DNA from: Dactylosporangium sucinum
Lineage (GTDB): Bacteria > Actinomycetota > Actinomycetes > Mycobacteriales > Micromonosporaceae
DNA: 58,780 bases
Direction: 5' to 3'
Assembly (NCBI RefSeq): GCF_014647515.1
Contig: NZ_BMPI01000072.1
Coordinates: 1-58,780 of the forward strand
The translations under genes and the position numbers were made by a program. Positions 24,263-32,748 of the stretch are shown in pieces (within the stretch, counting starts at the first letter, position 1; the number at the start of each line of letters is the position of its first letter). The notes under the pieces were generated by a model. It ran no database searches. It was not told the origin of the DNA and worked only from the letters and a program-made list of their open reading frames with translations.

Positions 24263-25804
24263 GTGGACGTTCGAAACCTGTTCCTGCGCGCGGTACGGAC
24301 ATGGCCCGACCGCGAGGCCATCGTCACCGATCAGGCCCGCTTCACCTTCGCCGAGGCATGGGAGCGCGGGCTCCGCCTGGCCAACGTCCTGCGTGAGTCG
24401 GGCGTCGAACCGGGTGACCGGGTGGCCGTCCTGGAGGACAACTCGCTCGGCGCCGCGGACTTCTACCTGGCCTGCACCGCCGGGAACTTCGTACGCGTCC
24501 CGCTGTATGCCCGCAACTCGACAGCGGCCCACGTGCACATGATCACCAACGCCGGATGCAAAGCCGTGGTGGTCGCCGAGAACTACGCCAATGAGCTTCC
24601 CGAGGACGTCGCCAGGTTGCCCGGCGTCCGGTCGGTGCTGGTGCGCGACGACAGTTACGAGGGCCTGCTCGCCCGGGCCGGTACCGACGACCCGGCACCT
24701 CGGGTGTCGTCCGACGACAACTACATCATCCGCTACACCGCGGGTACGACCGGCCGGTCCAAGGGCGTCGCGTACACCCACTGGAAATGGCTGGCCTACT
24801 GCCGCGACTGGATGTACCAGTTCCCGCCCGTCCAAGTGGGTGACACCAACGTGTGTGCTTCGCCGATCTCACACGGCTCGGGGTACTTCTTCACCCCAAC
24901 GTGGATCGGTGGCGGGCGCAACTACATGATCAACAAGATCGACCCGAAGCATACGCTCGACGTCATGGAGCGTGAACGGGTCGCCTACATGTGGTGCGTG
25001 CCGACCCTGCTCGGGATGTTGTCGCGCGAGGAATCCGCCAGGGGGCGTGACTGGTCATCGATCAAAGGATTTCTGGTGGCCGGCGCACCGGTCAGCGAGG
25101 CGACGGCACTGGCCGGGCGCGAGGTCTTCGGCGACGTACTCTACAGCGGATACGGCCAGACCGAGTGCTACCCGATCACCTCGATCACGCCTCAGGAGTG
25201 GTTCTCGCAGGTGCCCGGCTCCCAACCGCTGCGCTCGGCCGGCCGCCCGTACCCGTTCGCGATGGTGCGGATCGTGGACCGCGAGACAGGCGAGGTCGTC
25301 GAGCCGGGAGCGGAGGGCGAGATCGTCGCCAAGGTCGACGGTCAGCTCTCGGGCTACTGGAACGACCCCGAGGCCACAGCCGAGAAGATCAAGGACGGCT
25401 GGGTGCACACCGGCGACATCGGCCGCATCGACGCGAACGGCTACCTGTACCTGCTCGACCGGGCCAGCGACATGATCATCTCGGGTGGCTTCAACATCTA
25501 CCCCGCCGAGCTCGAGAACGCGATCGCGAGCCATCCCGAGGTTGTCGAGGTCGCGGTGTTCGCCGTGCCGCACGAGAAGTGGGGCGAGGCACCGGCTGCC
25601 GTCTGCACCGTCAAGAATCCGGTCAACGTCACCGAGGAAGACATCGTCGAGCTGTGCCGGACGAAGGTCGGCTCGTACAAGAAGCCCGCGCTGGTCGTCA
25701 TCTCCACCGACCCGCTGCCCAAGAACGCCGCGGGCAAGATCTTGCGCCGGGTGCTTCGGGAGCCCTACTGGGCGGACAAATCGCAGCGGGTCGCGGGCAG
25801 CTGA
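24263..25804 (+). CDS. Acyl-CoA synthetase (AMP-forming), paralogue of the 4641 gene
   Basis: The 513-residue adenylate-forming ligase has TAGTTGRSKG in the P-loop region, 'SPISHGSGYFFTPTW', 'SGYGQTECYP', 'VHTGDIGRIDANGYLYL' and the C-terminal lysine in 'KNAAGKILRR'. Length, motif spacing and the terminal REPYW...RVAGS match the protein at 4641-6182, so they arose by duplication. The substrate-pocket region (~190-300) differs more. GTG start 24263 follows GGAGCCGCC. It ends operon C. Two paralogues at opposite ends of the island may activate the starting acid and a downstream degradation product. Confidence 0.92.
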   Translation: MDVRNLFLRAVRTWPDREAIVTDQARFTFAEAWERGLRLANVLRESGVEPGDRVAVLEDNSLGAADFYLACTAGNFVRVPLYARNSTAAHVHMITNAGCKAVVVAENYANELPEDVARLPGVRSVLVRDDSYEGLLARAGTDDPAPRVSSDDNYIIRYTAGTTGRSKGVAYTHWKWLAYCRDWMYQFPPVQVGDTNVCASPISHGSGYFFTPTWIGGGRNYMINKIDPKHTLDVMERERVAYMWCVPTLLGMLSREESARGRDWSSIKGFLVAGAPVSEATALAGREVFGDVLYSGYGQTECYPITSITPQEWFSQVPGSQPLRSAGRPYPFAMVRIVDRETGEVVEPGAEGEIVAKVDGQLSGYWNDPEATAEKIKDGWVHTGDIGRIDANGYLYLLDRASDMIISGGFNIYPAELENAIASHPEVVEVAVFAVPHEKWGEAPAAVCTVKNPVNVTEEDIVELCRTKVGSYKKPALVVISTDPLPKNAAGKILRRVLREPYWADKSQRVAGS

Positions 25805-25940
25805 CGAAATCCCGGTGGGTTACGCCCTTTGATCGTCCCAGCCGGGGGACTCCTCGGTCGTCCGGCCCGGTATGACGCTGCCCCCTGTGCGCATGATCTG
25901 GGGGTGTTGTCGCCGGGCCGGATCGCGTTGTCGGGCTGCA

Positions 25941-25970
25941 GCGTCCGGCGGCGGCTCCCGCGGCGGACGC
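25941..25970. terminator. Possible hairpin between convergent operons
   Basis: Arms GCGTCCG (25941-25947) and CGGACGC (25964-25970) with a GC-rich, partly paired loop lie in the 272-bp gap between the convergent acyl-CoA synthetase and carboxylase genes. No T-tract follows on either strand. The rest of 25805-26076 shows no gene. Confidence 0.35.
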
Positions 25971-26076
25971 AACAACGGCGACAGCAGGCGCGCTCGCACA
26001 GGAGGCAGCATCCTCCCGCGGCACGTCACCGCGCCTGCGGACTCCGATAAGCCGGCCCGCGACCAGCGATCGCCCG

Positions 26077-28041
26077 TCAGCTCCCCTCGATGATCATGAG
26101 GACCGCGTCCTTGGCGACGTTGACGCCGACCCGTGCGCGCAGCTCGCTCACTGTGCCGTCGATCGGAGCGGTGAGGACGTGCTCCATCTTCATGGCTTCC
26201 ACGACAGCGAGCGTCTGCCCGGCGGTGACGGCTTCCCCCTCGCTGACGGCGACGACGGTCACCGTGCCGGGCATCGGAGAGAGCACCGGACCGCCGGCCC
26301 CTGAGGAGTGGCCACCGACGGTGTCGAGGGCCTCGTGATCGCGGAGGGCCCAGGTGCGGCCGTCGCGTCCGATCCACACAAGGCCGTCCGCGTCCCGCGC
26401 GACCGCATAGCTGCGGGTCACGCCGTTGTGCTGGTGCCGTCCGTCGCGACGAGTGCTGATCCGCACGGGATCGCCGCCGTCGATGCTGATCTCCGCGTCG
26501 GCCGCGCGGCCGCGGTAGCGCACCTCGACGAAGGTGTTGCCGCCGGTGGTGAGGCGGCGGGTGGTCCACGCGCGGTCGCCGAGGCGCCAGCCGCCCGGGA
26601 TGTCGAACGGATCCGCGAGCGGCTCCGATGCCGGCTCCAGGTCGAGGAGGGCGAGCCCGGTCGCGAGGCCGACGACGTCGTCGGGAAGGTCCGAGGCCGT
26701 GAGTGCGTCGAGGCGGCGGCCGACGAGACCGGTGTCGAGGTTGCCCGCGCGAACGTCCGGGTCGGCCAGCAGCGCGCGAAGGAAACCGATGTTCGTCCCG
26801 AGCCCGAGGAGAACGGTGTCGGCGAGGGCGGCGTCGAGTCGGCGGAGCGCCTCGGCGCGGTCGGCGCCGTGCGCGATGACCTTGACGAGCATCGGGTCGT
26901 AGTCGGAGCCGACGAGACCGCCCTCGGCGATGCCGGAGTCGACGCGCACGCCGGCGGGTTGCCGCCACGCGAGGACGCGACCGCCGGTGGGCAGGAAACC
27001 GGACGCGGGGTCTTCGGCGTAGACGCGGACCTCGACGGCATGGCCGTGTGGACGGAGCTCGGCCGGCCAGGGAGCTTCGTCGCCCGCGGCGACGCGGAGC
27101 TGGAGTTCGACGAGGTCGACGCCGTAGACCTCCTCGGTGACCGGGTGCTCGACCTGCAGGCGGGTGTTCATCTCCATGAAGAACCAGTCGTCGGGGCGGT
27201 CTCCGGCGACGATGAACTCGACGGTGCCGGCGCCGACGTAACCGCAGGCGCGGGCGGCGTCGCAGGCGGCGGCGCCCATGGCCGCCCGCTGCTGCTCGGT
27301 GAGCAGCGGGGACGGGGCTTCCTCGACGATCTTCTGGTGGCGGCGCTGCAGGGAACATTCCCGTTCGCCCAGGTGAACGACGTTGCCGTGCTGATCGGCG
27401 AGGATCTGGATCTCGATGTGCCGCGGGGTGGGGATCAGCCGTTCGACGAGCAGCGTGTCGTCACCGAACGAGCTGCGCGCTTCGCGGCGGGCGCCGGCGA
27501 TCGCCGCACGCAAGTCATCGGCTGGGTGCACTTCGCGCATGCCCTTGCCGCCGCCGCCGGCGGAGGGTTTGAGCAGCACCGGGTAGCCGATGTCCGAGAC
27601 CGCCCGGACCAGTTCGTCGTCGGTCAGGCCGACGCCGTCGGAGCCGGGCACGACGGGCACTCCGGCTTTGGACACGGTCTGCTTGGCGCGGATCTTGTCG
27701 CCCATGGCCTCGATGGCCGAGGCGGGCGGGCCGATGAAGACCAGGCCCGCGTTCTCGCACGCGGCCGCGAAGTCGGTGTTCTCGGAGAGGAACCCGTAGC
27801 CGGGATGCACGGCCTCGGCGCCGGTGGCCCGGGCCGCGGCGACGATGTTCTCGATCGATAGATAGGACTCTGCGGCGGGGGCGGGCCCGACGCGGACGGC
27901 GACGTCGGCGGCGGCGACGTGCGGGGCGTCGGCGTCGGCGTCGGAATAGACCGCGACCGAGCGGATACCGAGCCGTCGCAGCGTGCGCAGCACGCGTGCG
28001 GCGATCTCTCCGCGGTTGGCGACCAGGACTGTCGAGAACAT
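26077..28041 (-). CDS. Acyl-CoA carboxylase alpha subunit (biotin carboxylase-BCCP), MCC type
   Basis: The 654-residue protein has the biotin carboxylase domain first ('VLVANRGEIAARVLRTLRR', ATP-grasp 'KPSAGGGGKGMREV', 'FFMEMNTRLQVEHPVTE'). A linker follows, then a C-terminal BCCP with the biotin site VEAMKMEH (Lys ~618). It carboxylates the biotin that the next-door carboxyltransferase uses. Gene order with HMG-CoA lyase and a crotonase marks it as the methylcrotonyl-CoA carboxylase alpha subunit of leucine/isovalerate breakdown, though a geranyl- or propionyl-type specificity cannot be excluded by eye. ATG 28041 matches the family start; GTG 28050 overlaps the upstream stop (GTGA) and is the alternative. 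Confidence 0.9.
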   Translation of the reverse strand: MFSTVLVANRGEIAARVLRTLRRLGIRSVAVYSDADADAPHVAAADVAVRVGPAPAAESYLSIENIVAAARATGAEAVHPGYGFLSENTDFAAACENAGLVFIGPPASAIEAMGDKIRAKQTVSKAGVPVVPGSDGVGLTDDELVRAVSDIGYPVLLKPSAGGGGKGMREVHPADDLRAAIAGARREARSSFGDDTLLVERLIPTPRHIEIQILADQHGNVVHLGERECSLQRRHQKIVEEAPSPLLTEQQRAAMGAAACDAARACGYVGAGTVEFIVAGDRPDDWFFMEMNTRLQVEHPVTEEVYGVDLVELQLRVAAGDEAPWPAELRPHGHAVEVRVYAEDPASGFLPTGGRVLAWRQPAGVRVDSGIAEGGLVGSDYDPMLVKVIAHGADRAEALRRLDAALADTVLLGLGTNIGFLRALLADPDVRAGNLDTGLVGRRLDALTASDLPDDVVGLATGLALLDLEPASEPLADPFDIPGGWRLGDRAWTTRRLTTGGNTFVEVRYRGRAADAEISIDGGDPVRISTRRDGRHQHNGVTRSYAVARDADGLVWIGRDGRTWALRDHEALDTVGGHSSGAGGPVLSPMPGTVTVVAVSEGEAVTAGQTLAVVEAMKMEHVLTAPIDGTVSELRARVGVNVAKDAVLMIIEGS

Positions 28042-28046
28042 CAGAC

Positions 28047-29618
28047 TCACATCCGGAAGACGCCGAAGGCGGGGTCGGCCAACGGGGCGTTGGCGGCGAT
28101 CGACAGGGAGAGACCCAGCACGGTGCGGGTGTCGGCGGGGTCGATGACGCCGTCGTCCCAGAGCCGGGCCGTGGAGTAGTAGGGGTGACCCTGGGTCTCG
28201 TACTGGGCGCGGATCGTGTCCGGTTCCGCTGTTCCCACGGTGCTGAGCACCGTAGCGGCCTGTTCACCACCCATCACCGAGATGCGGGCGTTGGGCCACA
28301 TGAACAGGAACCGGGGCGAGTAGGCCCGGCCGCACATCGCGTAGTTCCCGGCGCCGAACGAGCCGCCGATCACGACGGTCAGTTTCGGAACCCGGGTCGT
28401 GGCCACGGCCGTGACCATCTTCGCGCCGTGCTTGGCGATGCCCCCGGCCTCGTACTCCCGGCCGACCATGAACCCGGTGATGTTCTGCAGGAACACCAGC
28501 GGGATGCCGCGCTGGTCGCACAGCTCGATGAAATGCGCCCCTTTCATCGCGGACTCGGAGAACAGCACGCCGTTGTTCGCGACGATCCCGACTGGGTGGC
28601 CGTGGATGTGCGCGAATCCGGTGACGAGCGTGGAGCCGTAGTCCGGTTTGAACTCGGCGAAGCGGGATCCGTCGGCGATCCGGGCGATGACTTCCCGGAC
28701 GTCGTAGGGGACGCGGGGGTCGGTCGGGACCGCGCCGTAGAGCCCGGCGGGGTCGACGGCGGGCTCCTCGGTCGGGATCCGGTCCCACGGCGACGGGGCA
28801 CGCGGGCCGAACGTCGACACGATCGACCGGACGATGCGCAGCGCGTCGGCGTCGTTCTCGGCGAGGTGGTCGACCACCCCGGACGTTCGCGCGTGCAGGT
28901 CGCCGCCGCCGAGCTCCTCGGCGGTGACGACCTCCCCGGTCGCGGCTTTCACCAGCGGCGGGCCGCCGAGGAAGATCGTGCCCTGGTTACGGACGATCAC
29001 GGCTTCGTCCGACATCGCGGGTACGTAGGCGCCGCCGGCGGTGCAGGAACCCAGCACCGCGGCAATCTGCGGAATGCCGCGACCGGACAGCTGCGCCTGA
29101 TTGTAGAAGATCCGTCCGAAATGATCCCGGTCGGGAAAGACCTCGTCCTGCTTCGGCAGGAACGCCCCGCCGGAGTCGACGAGGTAGATGCACGGCAGCC
29201 GGTTGTGGAGCGCGACCTCTTGGGCGCGCAGGTGCTTCTTGACCGTCATCGGGAAGTAGGTGCCGCCCTTGACCGTGGCGTCGTTGGCGACGATGACGCA
29301 TTCCCGGCCGGCGACGCGTCCGATGCCGGTGATGATTCCGGCGGCGGGGGCCTGATCGTCATAGAGACCGTTCGCCGCCAGCGGCGAGAGCTCGAGGAAC
29401 GGCGACGAGGGGTCGACGAGCGTGTCGACGCGGTCGCGGGGCAGCAGCTTGCCTCGTTCGACGTGGCGGGCCCGGGACTTCTCCGGACCGCCGAGCCGCG
29501 CGGTGGCCAGCGTCGCGTGCAGATCCGCGACCAGCGCACGGTGGGCGTCCGCGTTGGCGGCGAAGCGCTCGCTGCCCGGATCGACCTTGGTGCGAAGCGC
29601 CCGAGTACCCGTCGTCAT
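28047..29618 (-). CDS. Acyl-CoA carboxylase beta subunit (carboxyltransferase), MCC type
   Basis: The 523-residue carboxyltransferase has N-terminal-domain 'GECVIVANDATVKGGTYFP'-like text (here starting GRECVIV), 'YLVDSGGAFLPKQDEVFPD' and 'VLGSCTAGGAYVPAMSDE', and C-terminal-domain 'FLQNITGFMVGREYE' and 'VIGGSFGAGNYAMCGRAY'. 'GSFGAGNYAMCGRAYSPRF' and the FPDRDHFGRIFYNQA block are characteristic of methylcrotonyl-CoA carboxylase beta. The ATG overlaps the crotonase stop (ATGA). It moves carboxylate from biotin to 3-methylcrotonyl-CoA, giving 3-methylglutaconyl-CoA. Confidence 0.92.
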   Translation of the reverse strand: MTTGTRALRTKVDPGSERFAANADAHRALVADLHATLATARLGGPEKSRARHVERGKLLPRDRVDTLVDPSSPFLELSPLAANGLYDDQAPAAGIITGIGRVAGRECVIVANDATVKGGTYFPMTVKKHLRAQEVALHNRLPCIYLVDSGGAFLPKQDEVFPDRDHFGRIFYNQAQLSGRGIPQIAAVLGSCTAGGAYVPAMSDEAVIVRNQGTIFLGGPPLVKAATGEVVTAEELGGGDLHARTSGVVDHLAENDADALRIVRSIVSTFGPRAPSPWDRIPTEEPAVDPAGLYGAVPTDPRVPYDVREVIARIADGSRFAEFKPDYGSTLVTGFAHIHGHPVGIVANNGVLFSESAMKGAHFIELCDQRGIPLVFLQNITGFMVGREYEAGGIAKHGAKMVTAVATTRVPKLTVVIGGSFGAGNYAMCGRAYSPRFLFMWPNARISVMGGEQAATVLSTVGTAEPDTIRAQYETQGHPYYSTARLWDDGVIDPADTRTVLGLSLSIAANAPLADPAFGVFRM

Positions 29619-30403
29619 CGCGATCCGCATCCCGTCGAGACGGCCCAGGAAGGCCGGCGTTTCTCCCGGAAGGCCCGGATGCCTTCCTGCCCCTCGTCGG
29701 CGGCGAAGTAGGCCGCGGACATGGCGTTCATCGCGGCGAAGTCGTCGGCCAGCGACGTCGGCCGGGGACGTCGAAGGAGCGCTTTGGTGCCGGCCAGCGC
29801 GCTGGGGCCGCCGAGCGTCAGCATGCCGAGGTAGCGCGCCACCTCGGCGTCCAGCGCTTCGCCCGGGACGGCCCGGGTGAGCAGACCGATCGCCGCGGCG
29901 TGGGCGGCGTCGAATGTCTCCCCGGTGAGAAAGAGCTCGGCAGCGGCGTGCGGGAGCACTCCCCGCAGGACGGTGACCGAGATGATCGCCGGTACGACGC
30001 CGAGCCGGACCTCGGTGAACGCGAACGTGCACGTATCGGCCGCGAGCCGCAAGTCGCAGGCGGCGACGAGGCCGACGCCGCCCGCGCGCGCCGGGCCGGC
30101 GAGCCTCGCGACGACGGGCTTCGGTGAATGCCAGATCGTCTCCAGGATGTGCGGCAGCTCGTTGACGCCCTGCTGGTCCGCGCCGGCGCCCTGCGACTCC
30201 TTGAGGTCCATGCCGGCGCAGAAGACGGGGCCGGTGTGGGTCAGCACGAGGACGCGCACGGTGTCGTCGTCGATCGCGGCCTCGAGGTGGCCGGTCAGTT
30301 CGCGCCGCAGCTGAGCGGAGAGCGCGTTGCGGTTGGCGGGGGAGTCGAGCGTGATCGTGGCGACGCCGTCGACGGTCTCGCGGTGGACGAGCGCGCCGGT
30401 CAT
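29615..30403 (-). CDS. Enoyl-CoA hydratase, 3-methylglutaconyl-CoA hydratase-like
   Basis: The 262-residue crotonase has 'SPANRNALSAQLRREL', oxyanion segment 'GPVFCAGMDLKES', 'ARAGGVGLVAACDLRLA' and 'FAFTEVRLGVVPAIISVTV'. The GG-VG lacks the first hydratase Glu while keeping the second (TEVRLG). This GGVGLVA...PA(V/I)IS pattern is what bacterial LiuC-type 3-methylglutaconyl-CoA hydratases show. It lies between HMG-CoA lyase and MCC beta, overlapping both, exactly where the hydration of 3-methylglutaconyl-CoA to HMG-CoA is needed. Confidence 0.85.
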   Translation of the reverse strand: MTGALVHRETVDGVATITLDSPANRNALSAQLRRELTGHLEAAIDDDTVRVLVLTHTGPVFCAGMDLKESQGAGADQQGVNELPHILETIWHSPKPVVARLAGPARAGGVGLVAACDLRLAADTCTFAFTEVRLGVVPAIISVTVLRGVLPHAAAELFLTGETFDAAHAAAIGLLTRAVPGEALDAEVARYLGMLTLGGPSALAGTKALLRRPRPTSLADDFAAMNAMSAAYFAADEGQEGIRAFREKRRPSWAVSTGCGSR

Positions 30404-31347
30404 GCCGAGGCTCCGGGGGTGAGTGCGGTCACGGTGCGCGACGGGCTGGGGCGGCCGAGTTGCTGTGCCATCCACACGCTCGTCTCGACGAGCTTGCCGA
30501 GGTCGACGCCGGTGTCGATGCCGAGGCCATGGAGCTGCCACAGCAGGTCCTCGGTCGCCAGGTTGCCGGTAGCGCTCTCGGCGTACGGGCAACCACCGAG
30601 CCCGCCGGCGGAGGCGTCCACCGTGGTGACGCCCCGGCGCAGCGCGGCGAGCGTGTTGGCCAGCGCCTGCCCGTAGGTGTCGTGGAAGTGCACCGCGATC
30701 CGGTTTATCGGGATACCGCGGTCGACCAGGGCGTCGAGCAGCGCCACGACGCGGCCCGGAGTCGCGACGCCGATGGTGTCGCCGAGGCTGAGCTCGGTGA
30801 GGCCAAGGGCCATCAGGCGGTCGGCGACGTCGACCACACGGGCCAGCGGCACTTCGCGCTCCCACGGGTCACCGAACGCCATCGACAGATAGCCGCGCAC
30901 GCCGAGGCCGGCGCCGCGGGCCCGGTCGACGACCGGCGCGAACATCTCCAGTGACTCGTCCACGGTGCGGTTGAGGTTGCGGCGGGCGAAGGACTCGGTG
31001 GCGCTGCCGAAGATCGCGATGTCCCGCACTCCGAGGGCCAGCGCCCGGTCCAGCCCGCGTTCGTTCGGCACGAGGACCGGGTAGCGGACGCCGTCGACGG
31101 TGGCGAGGCGTTCGAGCAGCTGCGCGGCGTCGGCCAGCTGGGGCACCCACTTCGGGTGGACGAAGCTGGTCGTCTCGACCACGGTGTGGCCCGCGTCGAC
31201 GAGACGCTCGACGAACTCGGCCTTGACCTCGACCGGCAGGACCGCGGACTCGTTCTGCAGGCCGTCGCGCGGCCCGACCTCGCAGATCGTGACGCGGGAC
31301 GGCAACCCCTCGAGCGGGGTCACGCCGTAGTCCGGGTGTGGCGACAC
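30400..31347 (-). CDS. Hydroxymethylglutaryl-CoA lyase
   Basis: The 315-residue TIM-barrel lyase has 'TICEVGPRDGLQNE' (metal/substrate Asp), 'ETTSFVHPKWVPQLADA', 'LSLGDTIGVATP', metal ligands in 'AVHFHDTYGQALAN', and the active-site Cys loop 'GLGGCPYAESATGNLATEDL'. It splits HMG-CoA into acetoacetate and acetyl-CoA, the last step of leucine breakdown. I chose GTG 31347 (GGAGAG seven bases upstream); no ATG fits the family N-terminus. It leads the - strand operon and is divergent from a TetR gene, with an operator-like palindrome in the gap. Confidence 0.93.
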   Translation of the reverse strand: MSPHPDYGVTPLEGLPSRVTICEVGPRDGLQNESAVLPVEVKAEFVERLVDAGHTVVETTSFVHPKWVPQLADAAQLLERLATVDGVRYPVLVPNERGLDRALALGVRDIAIFGSATESFARRNLNRTVDESLEMFAPVVDRARGAGLGVRGYLSMAFGDPWEREVPLARVVDVADRLMALGLTELSLGDTIGVATPGRVVALLDALVDRGIPINRIAVHFHDTYGQALANTLAALRRGVTTVDASAGGLGGCPYAESATGNLATEDLLWQLHGLGIDTGVDLGKLVETSVWMAQQLGRPSPSRTVTALTPGASA

Positions 31348-31395
31348 GTCGTTTCTCTCCTCGGCGTCGGCGGGAGGCAGATGGGAAGAACGTAA

Positions 31396-31415
31396 CTGAC
31401 CGCTCGTACGGTCAG
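31396..31415. promoter_or_regulatory. TetR-type operator between HMG-CoA lyase and tetR
   Basis: CTGACCG-CTCGTA-CGGTCAG is a perfect 7-bp inverted repeat with a 6-bp spacer. It is centred in the 96-bp divergent gap, ~28 bp before the tetR start and ~49 bp before the lyase start. It is probably bound by the adjacent TetR protein to control both directions. The half-site differs from the GTCAAC sites of the catabolic island. Confidence 0.7.
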
Positions 31416-31443
31416 CAAGAGGGATGCCCTTTATAGTGGCCAA

Positions 31444-32151
31444 GTGACCGGACGACGCCCCCGCGCGAGCTCGCGCGACGCGATCTTGCAGGTGTTCGCC
31501 GAGCATGTCGCCGCACGTGGGTACGCCGACACCAGCCTGGGAGACGTCGCGGCCGAGCTGGGCCTGAGCAAGGGCACGATCGTCCACCACTTTCGCAGCA
31601 AGGAAGCGCTGCTGGGTGAGCTGCACGTGGCGTATTTCGGGCGCCGGTTCGCGGAGGCGGAGTTCATCCGCGCCGAGCTCGGCGATCCGGTCAGCCGGTT
31701 GGTCGCGATGATCTACGCGTTGCTCGCGGCGCACCGCGACGATCGCGCCGCGAGCCTCGCGTGCCTGCGTGAGCTGGTCCGGTACTTCGAGGGTGAGCTG
31801 AACAACTACGTCCGCACGCAGCGGGCCGCCTACACCGAGATCCTGGTCGGCATCCTGCGCGAGGGTGCCGAGCAGGGGGTTCTGCACACCACGGATCCGC
31901 GGATGTCCGCGCTGCAGATCTTCGGCATGTGCAACTACGCCTGGACCTGGTACCGGCCGGAGGGGCCGCAGTCGGTCGAGGAGATCGCCTCGCGGTTCGC
32001 CCGCGACATCCTCGGCGGCCTCACCCATCCATCGGTCGACGACCGCGGCCTGGAAGAGCGCATCGCGAAGGCCGTAGCGGTCGTGCGGCATGCGCCCGGC
32101 CGGATTCCCGCCGAGACGGAGGCCGCACGACCGCGGGGCCGGAGCGCCTAG
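31444..32151 (+). CDS. TetR family transcriptional regulator
   Basis: A 235-residue regulator with an N-terminal helix-turn-helix 'TSLGDVAAELGLSKGTIVHHFRSKEALL' (shown here by its key parts TSLGDVAAELG and GTIVHHF) and a helical ligand-binding domain; the C-terminal ~25 residues are Arg/Ala-rich and look disordered. The start is GTG 31444. Divergent from the HMG-CoA lyase operon with a perfect palindrome between them, it most likely represses that operon and itself and is released by an acyl-CoA of the leucine/isovalerate route. The inducer is inferred only from context. Confidence 0.9.
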   Translation: MTGRRPRASSRDAILQVFAEHVAARGYADTSLGDVAAELGLSKGTIVHHFRSKEALLGELHVAYFGRRFAEAEFIRAELGDPVSRLVAMIYALLAAHRDDRAASLACLRELVRYFEGELNNYVRTQRAAYTEILVGILREGAEQGVLHTTDPRMSALQIFGMCNYAWTWYRPEGPQSVEEIASRFARDILGGLTHPSVDDRGLEERIAKAVAVVRHAPGRIPAETEAARPRGRSA

Positions 32152-32278
32152 CAGTCCGCACAGAACGCCTGGGGCCACGCCGCCGACACGGCCCTCAGCC
32201 CCGCGATCACCGTCCTCGTCGCGTACGCCTCGTGGCATCTCGTCGAACGACCGGCGGACCCGGCGCTGACGGCGTCAG
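32152..32278 (+). pseudogene. Remnant of a membrane acyltransferase C-terminus
   Basis: Directly after the tetR stop an open stretch translates to 'ALSPAITVLVAYASWHLVERP', the pattern with which acyltransferase-3 (OafA/YrhL-like) proteins end: last TM helix, then the Y/W-x-L-V-E-R-P motif. There is no start and no upstream domain. The frame continues open only because it is antisense to the arsR and CDF genes. It looks like the tail of a deleted gene, marking an old rearrangement point. Confidence 0.4.
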
Positions 32279-32628
32279 TCGTGCTCGGGCGCGCCGGTCA
32301 GGTGATGGTCGGCCGCGTACAGGACCTCGGCCACCAGCCGGCGGACGTGACCGCCACGCGCCCGGTAGAGCACCCGGCGACCTTCCCGGCGGGCACTGAC
32401 CAGCCCGGCCAGCAGGAGCTTGGCCAGGTGCTGGGAGACCGCCGGCCGGGCGGCCCCGACGGCGGCCGTCAGCGTCGTGACATCGTGCTCGCCCTCGCGG
32501 AGCAACCACAGCAGCCGCAGCCGGGTCGGGTCCGCGAGCATCCGCAGGGCGGTCACGGCGGCGTCGACCTGCGTCTCGGTCGGCGCGTCCCGGGCGCCGG
32601 CCGTCTCGGATGCGTCACGTGCATACAT
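32275..32628 (-). CDS. ArsR/SmtB family metal-responsive regulator
   Basis: The 117-residue winged-helix repressor has 'ALRMLADPTRLRLLWLLREGE', recognition helix 'ARPAVSQHLAKLLLAGLVSARR' (in parts) and beta-wing 'EGRRVLYRARG'. The alpha3 cysteine box (ELCVCDL) is absent; instead the last helix 'HVRRLVAEVLYAADHH' offers His/Asp/Glu ligands, pointing to an alpha5-type Zn/Ni/Co sensor. Start ATG 32628 gives family length. It has no Shine-Dalgarno and sits inside a 25-bp site repeated upstream of the CDF exporter, so leaderless translation and autorepression are likely. It lies 120 bp downstream of the CDF gene on the same strand. Confidence 0.9.
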   Translation of the reverse strand: MYARDASETAGARDAPTETQVDAAVTALRMLADPTRLRLLWLLREGEHDVTTLTAAVGAARPAVSQHLAKLLLAGLVSARREGRRVLYRARGGHVRRLVAEVLYAADHHLTGAPEHD

Positions 32629-32638
32629 GAGCACATAC
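32614..32638 (-). promoter_or_regulatory. Putative ArsR operator copy A (at arsR start)
   Basis: Read on the - strand the site is GTATGTGCTCATGTATGCAC followed by GTGAC. It is identical at 22 of 25 positions to the site at 33793-33817 before the CDF exporter. The core is an imperfect inverted repeat ATGTGC-N8-GCACGT. The arsR start codon is inside it. Confidence 0.6.
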
Positions 32639-32748
32639 GGTACCGCGGCCGGTGCGCATCGGCTCGACGAGCCCGCCCACCCGCCGCCGGTCGTCCCCGG
32701 CCGCACGACCGGCGGCCCAGCCGGCGGGCAGGATCGCCCGGCGGCCCG

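Noticed and set aside
26308..27861. A 517-codon open frame on the + strand inside the carboxylase alpha gene
   Set aside because: The opposite strand has every biotin carboxylase motif; the + strand text is Arg/Asp/Gly-rich without family resemblance.
31396..31415. The tetR-adjacent palindrome as the source regulator site for the GTCAAC sites
   Set aside because: CTGACCG-N6-CGGTCAG and GTCAAC-N6-GTTGAC have different half-sites, so this TetR is probably not the regulator of the P450 and dehydrogenase operons.
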